Below are positions 14,470-19,050 of a DNA stretch of 19,050 nucleotides, piece by piece. The stretch lies in contig SKOZ01000070.1 in NCBI GenBank assembly GCA_007119795.1, positions 1-19,050 on the forward strand, read 5' to 3'. Under the pieces are notes generated by a model that was not told the origin of the DNA, did not search any database, and saw only the letters and a list, made by a program, of their open reading frames with translations. Position numbers and translations under genes: made by a program. Within the stretch, counting starts at the first letter, position 1, and each line of letters begins with the position of its first letter. The stretch is from Planctomycetales bacterium (GTDB lineage: Bacteria; Planctomycetota; Planctomycetia; Pirellulales; Thermoguttaceae).

Positions 14470-15882
14470 ATGCCCGCCAACCGAATGCAGCACGTTGTCC
14501 TGATTACCTTCACGGCCCTGGCCGTCGCGGCCGGTCCGGCCGCCCGCGGTGACGACGACGGCCGTATCCGCCCTTGGGAACAGGACCGCCGATATTGGCA
14601 GTACCAGGGCGAGCCCGTCCTGCTCCTCGGCGGCAGCGACCAGGACAACCTCTTCAACCACCCGGACATCCCGCCGGACGGCCTCGAAGCGCACCTCGAC
14701 CTGCTCGTCTCCGTGGGGGGCAACTACGTCCGCAACACGATGTCCAGCCGCGATGAGGGCAACCTCTGGCCGCACCACCGCGACGGCGGCACGGGCCTCT
14801 ACGACCTCGACCGCTTCAGCGATGCCTACTGGCAGCGGTTCCGCGATTTCCTCGAGATGACCCGCGATCGGGACATCATCGTGCAGATCGAGGTCTTCGA
14901 CCGCTTCGACTACGCCCGCGACCCCTGGGACGCAAACCCCTTCAACCCCAAGAACAACGTCAACTACACCGCGGAGGAGATCGGCCTGCCCGAGGAGATC
15001 CGCACCCATCCCGGCCAGCGGGAGAACCCCTTCTTCCGGAGCCTTCCCGAGCTGGAGGACAACGCCCGGCTTCTCGCCTGGCAGGAGGCGCTGGTCGGCC
15101 AGATGCTCTCCGTCGCGCTCGACTACGACCATGTCCTCTACTGTATCAGCAACGAGACGAACGACACCGAGGAGTGGAGCCGCCACTGGGCGAGGTTCAT
15201 TCGCGCCAAGGCCGAGGAGGCGGGGCGGGGAGTCGAAGTGACCGAGATGTGGGACCCTTGGGACCTCAACCACCCCATGCACCGACGCACCTTCGACCAC
15301 CCCGACCTCTACTCGTTCGTCGATACTTCGCAGAACAACCACCAGGTGGGCCAGACCCACTGGGACAACATGCAGGCCGCCCGCCGGATCATCGCCGATC
15401 CGCCGCGGCCGATGAACAACGTGAAGATCTACGGGGGCACGCCCCACGGCGGCGGCCTCCTGGAGGGGACGCACAAGATGTGGCACAACGTCCTCGGCGG
15501 CCTGGCCAGTTCGCGGTTCCACCGCCCCGCCTCGGGGGCGGGCCTAAGCGAGCTGGCGCAGACGCATCTTACGAGCGTGCGGATGCTCCTCGAGGAGTTC
15601 GACGTCTTCGCCGCCGAGCCGGACAACGCGCTCCTCTCCGGCCGGGAGGAGAACGAGGCCTACTGCGCCGCCGATCCCGGCAAGCAGTACGCCGTCTACT
15701 TTCCCGACGGCGGCTCCGTCCTGCTCGACCTCTCCGCCGGTGAAGGCCCCTTCCGCGCCCGCTGGCTCGACGTCCTCGAAAACCGCTGGGCGGAGGAAGC
15801 GACGGTGCAAGGCGGGGAACCCGCCCGTCTGGCGGCCCCCAGCGAAGGCCAGTGGGTCGTCCTCGTCGAGCCGGAGCGGTAA
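14470..15882 (+). CDS. Secreted glycoside hydrolase-like TIM-barrel protein with collagen-binding-like C-terminal domain, 470 aa
   Basis: ATG 14470 has GGAG 6 nt upstream and opens a signal peptide (MPANRMQHVVLITF..., cleavage near residue 27). The opening YWQYQGEPVLLLGG and the following VGGNYVRN, DIIVQIEVFDRFDY and CISNETND strands follow the DUF4038/apiosidase-like pattern of clan GH-A barrels. The acid/base Glu is probably E229 in SNETND. At the usual nucleophile strand the sequence is PMNNVKIYGG (V318/K319) with no Glu; E260-region VTEMWD is another candidate, so activity is uncertain. The last 85 or so residues (YAVYFPDGGSVLLDL to WVVLVEP) match the small beta-sandwich, often called a putative collagen-binding domain, that follows such barrels. 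The gene faces the minus-strand hydrolase gene 73 bp away. Substrate unknown. Confidence 0.75.
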   Translation: MPANRMQHVVLITFTALAVAAGPAARGDDDGRIRPWEQDRRYWQYQGEPVLLLGGSDQDNLFNHPDIPPDGLEAHLDLLVSVGGNYVRNTMSSRDEGNLWPHHRDGGTGLYDLDRFSDAYWQRFRDFLEMTRDRDIIVQIEVFDRFDYARDPWDANPFNPKNNVNYTAEEIGLPEEIRTHPGQRENPFFRSLPELEDNARLLAWQEALVGQMLSVALDYDHVLYCISNETNDTEEWSRHWARFIRAKAEEAGRGVEVTEMWDPWDLNHPMHRRTFDHPDLYSFVDTSQNNHQVGQTHWDNMQAARRIIADPPRPMNNVKIYGGTPHGGGLLEGTHKMWHNVLGGLASSRFHRPASGAGLSELAQTHLTSVRMLLEEFDVFAAEPDNALLSGREENEAYCAADPGKQYAVYFPDGGSVLLDLSAGEGPFRARWLDVLENRWAEEATVQGGEPARLAAPSEGQWVVLVEPER

Positions 15883-15955
15883 CCGCTTTGGGCCCGGTTC
15901 ACCGTGCGTCCATCGCCGCCGGCGCCAAATCGAGGGGGCAAGCAGGCTCGTGGAT

Positions 15956-18442
15956 TCAGCGAGCGTCGCGAGTGTGGTCGTGCGGTCGCAGCATCTCGCG
16001 GAGGAATGCGAAGGACTCCTCCGCATGGATCACGTGCCCGCCGTCGAACCATTCGATGGCAGTCCGCCGGGGGATGCCGAGCTTCGTATAGAGGCGGCGG
16101 ACAGGGGCGTACTCGAAGGCCACCCATTCGTCGGATGCCACCCGGTCGTCGTGCCCCCGTTCGACCATGAAGGCCCGCGGCGCGATCATGGCGGCCATCT
16201 CGGCGTAGTTGAAGGTGTGGGCCAGGTTGAACTCCATGATCTCGTATTCCCCGGTGAACATGTAGCTGCTGAAGTTCTGCGCGGCCGCCGCGGCGCCCAC
16301 CACGGCGTCCGGTGCGGTGACCTTTCGGACCCACTCGTTGTAGTCGGCCGAACAGATCGAGACCGCGTAGCCCTCGAGCATGGCGGGGACCCGCATGGCG
16401 GTCTTGCCGCCGTAGGAAAGCCCGTAAAAGGCGATCCGCTGCGGATCGACGAACGGCTGCTCGCCGAGCCAGGCGAGGAGCTGCTGGTTCTGGGCGACGA
16501 TCGTCGAGTAGATCGAGGCCTCGATCGGGTTGGCGATCCGTTGGAGGACCAGGAACGGCTCGGCCCCCCGTGCCCGGTTCGGCTGGTACGAGGTGAAGAC
16601 GACGAAGCCCTCTTCGGCCAGCCGCGCGGCATAGGCACCGTAGGTTCGGCTCTCCGGGTCGATGGTCACCTCTGGAACGCCGCTGATCCCATGCTGGCAG
16701 ACGACCACCGGGCGGCGTTCCCCCGCCTCAATGCCGTTCGGTAGCAGCAGATAGCCCCAGGCGACCACCCCCGGCCAGACGTCGAGGACGACGAGGTAGC
16801 CGGTCCAGGCTTCTTCCTCGATGACCCGCCGCGTGCGTGGCCGGGGCTCTTCCGGGGGCGGCAGCCGTCCGATGACCTCGTCCCAGAACCGCGCGCGGAA
16901 GGGACGGACGGCCTCGTCCCAGGCCTGGGGCGGTGTTCGGCCCGCCGCCCGGAGCGCCTCGGCCTCCGCCTCCACCGGCTTCCAGAAGTACTCGGCCCGC
17001 GCAAAGGCCGACTCGCGGATGAGGCGCTGGACGTGCGTCTCCATCTGCCGCACCTGCTGTTCCTGGCGGCGGGCGACCTCGGGCAGGGGCACGGCGGGCT
17101 CGATGACCTCGCCCGCTTCCTCCCACGCCGCCGCCTCGATGCCCAGCCCTTCCATCAGCGCCGTCAGGGCCGCCACCGAGCCGGGGCCCACCGGACGGTC
17201 GTCCCCGTTCTCGATCAACCGCACGGCACCGGCCAGCTCGTCGCCGACCAGCTCCCTCAGCCGCGTCAGCTCCCCGCGGATCGACTCCGCGGGAATCTCG
17301 GCGATCTCCCCCGGCGCCGCACCCGAGCGGCCGGGCCGGGGAGGCGGCGGACCATCGATGCGCGGCGGCAGGCTCGCTTCCAGGACCAGGGACCGCGGCA
17401 CGACCAGCGAGGCGATCTCGGCATCGCCGAACTCCCGCAGCAGCCCCCAGACGTTGCGGTAGATGGGCTCCTGCCAAAGGCCCTCGCGGGGGCCGAAGTA
17501 TCCGCTCACCAGGCAGGCGTCGATGCGGGTGTCAACGGCAGCCGCATAGAAGGCCACCAGCGCCCCTTCTCCGTAACCGGCCACGGCGACCGATAATGGC
17601 TCTCCATTACCATCGGCGTTTTCGGCGGCAAACCAGTCCACCGCAGCGAGCACCTTCTGCACCTCGTAGCCGATGACGTGACGGCCCGCCTGGTAGGCCT
17701 GGCGGTGGATCCACTCGCGGTGTGGCTGGTTCGTGAAGCGGCCGACGAGCTCGTTCCCCGAAAAGGTGTCGTCCCGATCGACGAGAACGGGGATCAACAC
17801 CTGGCAGCCCTGCTCGGCCAGGAGGCGAGCCCAGGGGACGGCGTCGGTCACGGCGGGAGCCAGCCCGGCGAGCGACTCGGGGGTCTGGTCTGCATCGGGA
17901 AGGGCCACAATCCGCGCCCGGGGCCGGCTCTGCGGCTCGAGGAGCAACCCTTCCCCGTGAACCTCGCCTACCGCCGGCCATCGCACGGCATAGACGCAGA
18001 AGCGTTCCGTCTCGGCCAGGCGCGCGGGTCGCGAGGTCGTCTCCAACATCTCCAAGGCCTCGACCGGCTCGCGGGGATCGACAACGCCGAGGATCCGCCG
18101 AAGGCGTTCGCGGTTCGCCGCCACCGACTCGCCGTAGGCCGCCGGCGAGGCGAGGTCGCGGGCCCAGAAGGCGGCCCGGCCCTCGACCGAGCGCTCCGTC
18201 TCGGCGAGGAGGAAGCGGCGCAGCCCCACGAGCGTCCGCTCCGCCAGGTCCTCTTCGCCCCTGTAGACCTCGGTGCCCGGCAGTGGCGGTGCGGCCCGCC
18301 CCGGTGCTGCGGCTGCCAGGATCATCACGACGACCACCGCCGCGGCAGCAGCCTTCCCGGAAAGCCGCCCGCCCTGCCGCACTACCGGCGCGAAAAGCCC
18401 CTCGTCTGCGGTCCCAGCGATTCGATCGAGCAATGCATTCAT
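15956..18442 (-). CDS. Exported tandem alpha/beta-hydrolase (esterase-like), first domain lacking nucleophile Ser, 828 aa
   Basis: ATG at 18442 is preferred over TTG 18448 because GAGGAG lies 6 nt upstream (18449-18454). A long basic N-region leads to a hydrophobic segment (about residues 30-50) ending AAAAPGRAA, a signal peptide. Two alpha/beta-hydrolase-like domains follow. The first (about 150-390) has LPDADQTPE, WIHRQAYQAGRHVIGYEVQK and the nucleophile-elbow position GYGEG, with E292 where Ser is expected. The second (about 530-828) has the canonical elbow GLSYGG (S676), the acidic loop GHDDRVA (D765/D766) and GGHVIH (H803), a complete triad. It resembles dienelactone-hydrolase/acetylxylan-esterase-like families and may deacylate polysaccharides. 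Downstream of the lyase-like gene on the same strand, 211 bp away, it may share a transcript. Fold call firm; substrate inferred. Confidence 0.85.
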   Translation of the reverse strand: MNALLDRIAGTADEGLFAPVVRQGGRLSGKAAAAAVVVVMILAAAAPGRAAPPLPGTEVYRGEEDLAERTLVGLRRFLLAETERSVEGRAAFWARDLASPAAYGESVAANRERLRRILGVVDPREPVEALEMLETTSRPARLAETERFCVYAVRWPAVGEVHGEGLLLEPQSRPRARIVALPDADQTPESLAGLAPAVTDAVPWARLLAEQGCQVLIPVLVDRDDTFSGNELVGRFTNQPHREWIHRQAYQAGRHVIGYEVQKVLAAVDWFAAENADGNGEPLSVAVAGYGEGALVAFYAAAVDTRIDACLVSGYFGPREGLWQEPIYRNVWGLLREFGDAEIASLVVPRSLVLEASLPPRIDGPPPPRPGRSGAAPGEIAEIPAESIRGELTRLRELVGDELAGAVRLIENGDDRPVGPGSVAALTALMEGLGIEAAAWEEAGEVIEPAVPLPEVARRQEQQVRQMETHVQRLIRESAFARAEYFWKPVEAEAEALRAAGRTPPQAWDEAVRPFRARFWDEVIGRLPPPEEPRPRTRRVIEEEAWTGYLVVLDVWPGVVAWGYLLLPNGIEAGERRPVVVCQHGISGVPEVTIDPESRTYGAYAARLAEEGFVVFTSYQPNRARGAEPFLVLQRIANPIEASIYSTIVAQNQQLLAWLGEQPFVDPQRIAFYGLSYGGKTAMRVPAMLEGYAVSICSADYNEWVRKVTAPDAVVGAAAAAQNFSSYMFTGEYEIMEFNLAHTFNYAEMAAMIAPRAFMVERGHDDRVASDEWVAFEYAPVRRLYTKLGIPRRTAIEWFDGGHVIHAEESFAFLREMLRPHDHTRDAR

Positions 18443-18557
18443 CGGCAACTCCTCTCCGTTTCCTCCCTTTCCTCATGTTCGAAAAAAGGGGCCAAGGAAG
18501 ATCGAATACCAGGAAAGGGAGGAGAGATCGTCCGTCCCCGCTCCTGTTCTTCTTCAG

Positions 18558-18587
18558 GAATGACCTCCTCCTGTCATTCTCAGGAGG
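18558..18587 (-). promoter_or_regulatory. Two overlapping, mutually exclusive hairpins in the leader of the tandem hydrolase
   Basis: GAATGAC (18558-18564) pairs perfectly with GTCATTC (18573-18579), and CCTCCTG (18567-18573) pairs perfectly with CAGGAGG (18581-18587). The two 7-bp stems interleave, so only one can form at a time. On the minus strand an AGGAGGAG lies in the loop of the first and is paired in the second. No U-run follows either stem, so a plain terminator is unlikely. The site is about 115-145 bp before the hydrolase start codon, between it and the lyase-like gene. Confidence 0.35.
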
Positions 18588-18619
18588 GTTCACGGCGTAG
18601 GGTGGCACGACGCCGCCCG

Positions 18620-18646
18620 GCCCTGACTCTGCAAGGGACCCAGGGC
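18620..18646 (-). terminator. Weak hairpin just after the lyase-like gene
   Basis: GCCCTG (18620-18625) and CAGGGC (18641-18646) form a 6-bp stem with a 15-nt loop, 8 bp beyond the stop codon at 18654-18656. An outer GACGCC (18609-18614) can also pair with GGCGTC (18644-18649). No T-run follows, so this is only a possible transcript end. Confidence 0.2.
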
Positions 18647-18653
18647 GTCCGGC

Positions 18654-19050
18654 TTACTTTCCCGCCAGTTCCTGGGCGTTCTGCGTGAGCGTCGTGCCCT
18701 CATGCAGCAGCGTTCCGCCCGGCGTGCCGTCGGCGGCCAGCGCGACGGCGAAGATGCGGGCGTCGCTGCGGAAGCCCTCCAGGTCGATCGGACCCTGCGC
18801 ATGCGGCAGGGCGAACCCCACTACCGTACGCCGCCCATCCGGGAAGTTCAACTCCACGCCCCGGGCCGAATCACTGACCAGGTGCCGGGTGCTCGGTAGA
18901 GCATCCTCTTCTCCGGCACGGGCGGGCAGCAGGACGGTCAGGAACTCTGCCTCCGCCCGCGCCTCGGGGTAGGCGGCCGTGGTGTGCCACAGGTTCTCAT
19001 ACACACGGTCGGGCGGCCAGGCGGGGTGCGGATCGAACTGGTCGGTCTGG
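18654..19050 (-). CDS. C-terminal part of a probable heparinase II/III-type polysaccharide lyase, cut by the window end
   Basis: The frame is open to the last base, so only the last ~131 residues are seen. They read DPHPAWPPDR, then ENLWHTTAAYPEA, AEFLTVLLPAR and a run of beta-strands ending in EGTTLTQNAQELAGK, with stop TAA at 18656-18654. The aromatic/His-rich opening followed by a FLTVLLP strand and a Gly/Asp-rich beta-sandwich is how heparinase II/III-type and related lyase proteins typically end. The catalytic barrel is outside the window, so this assignment is by pattern only. An alternative is another beta-sandwich carbohydrate enzyme. It is the upstream partner of the tandem hydrolase on the same strand. 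Confidence 0.45.
   Translation of the reverse strand, partial: QTDQFDPHPAWPPDRVYENLWHTTAAYPEARAEAEFLTVLLPARAGEEDALPSTRHLVSDSARGVELNFPDGRRTVVGFALPHAQGPIDLEGFRSDARIFAVALAADGTPGGTLLHEGTTLTQNAQELAGK

Noticed and set aside
15883..15955. Bidirectional terminator between the convergent genes
   Set aside because: Only short palindromes (CGCCGGCG, GGCGCC) without loops or T-runs are present.
18542..18580. Tiny leader peptide (Met-Thr-Gly-Gly-Gly-His-Ser) overlapping the alternative hairpins
   Set aside because: There is no ribosome-binding site before its ATG and nothing in its sequence suggests attenuation control.
1..19050. tRNA, rRNA, CRISPR arrays, insertion sequences or phage genes
   Set aside because: No cloverleaf-like segments, regularly spaced repeats, transposase or integrase motifs, or terminal repeats were recognised on either strand.

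Overview
The window is high-GC, densely coding bacterial DNA with no rRNA, tRNA, CRISPR or transposase that I can see. The gene content suggests a planctomycete, probably Pirellulales or Thermoguttaceae-like. The evidence is a DUF1573 protein, an OmcB/DUF11-type surface protein with a Pro/Ala-rich linker, an O-antigen-ligase/TPR fusion, a tetraheme cytochrome lipoprotein, a two-cluster ferredoxin with a long gap before its last cysteine, and large secreted carbohydrate-active proteins. The lineage is inferred from family composition, not from a marker gene.

Left part (1-4285, all +): the truncated 3' end of an unknown gene; a membrane-anchored protein of 421 aa; a 107-aa protein with an L7/L12-C-terminal-like helix motif; and a polytopic Wzy_C (O-antigen ligase-like) protein with a TPR tail.

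Middle part (4286-8045, +): a candidate promoter and a hairpin-rich leader precede a DUF1573 protein. Next come a lipoprotein joining a degenerate UshA/5'-nucleotidase-like domain to a four-CXXCH cytochrome c domain, and, 7 bp later, a 2[4Fe-4S] ferredoxin. This looks like a small redox operon split across the membrane and is the most unusual functional grouping here.

Right part (8046-19050): five of the six genes are exported or carbohydrate-active. On + are a Tat-like GH5-type glycosidase with an N-terminal amidotransferase-fold-like domain, a SnoaL-like small protein, a four-repeat DUF11 surface protein, and a second glycosidase-like TIM-barrel protein. On - are a tandem alpha/beta-hydrolase whose first domain has lost its nucleophile Ser, and the 3' end of a probable heparinase II/III-type lyase running off the window. 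Together they resemble a loose polysaccharide-degradation neighbourhood, but no SusCD pair, sigma/anti-sigma pair or sulfatase is present.

The intergenic regions hold several promoter-like elements, inverted repeats and mutually exclusive hairpins. All were found by eye, and short GC-rich inverted repeats arise easily by chance at this base composition, so their confidence is kept low. I did not find a clear defence system or another wholly new system. The best leads are the cytochrome/phosphoesterase lipoprotein with its ferredoxin, the pseudo-domain in the tandem hydrolase, and the structured leaders.
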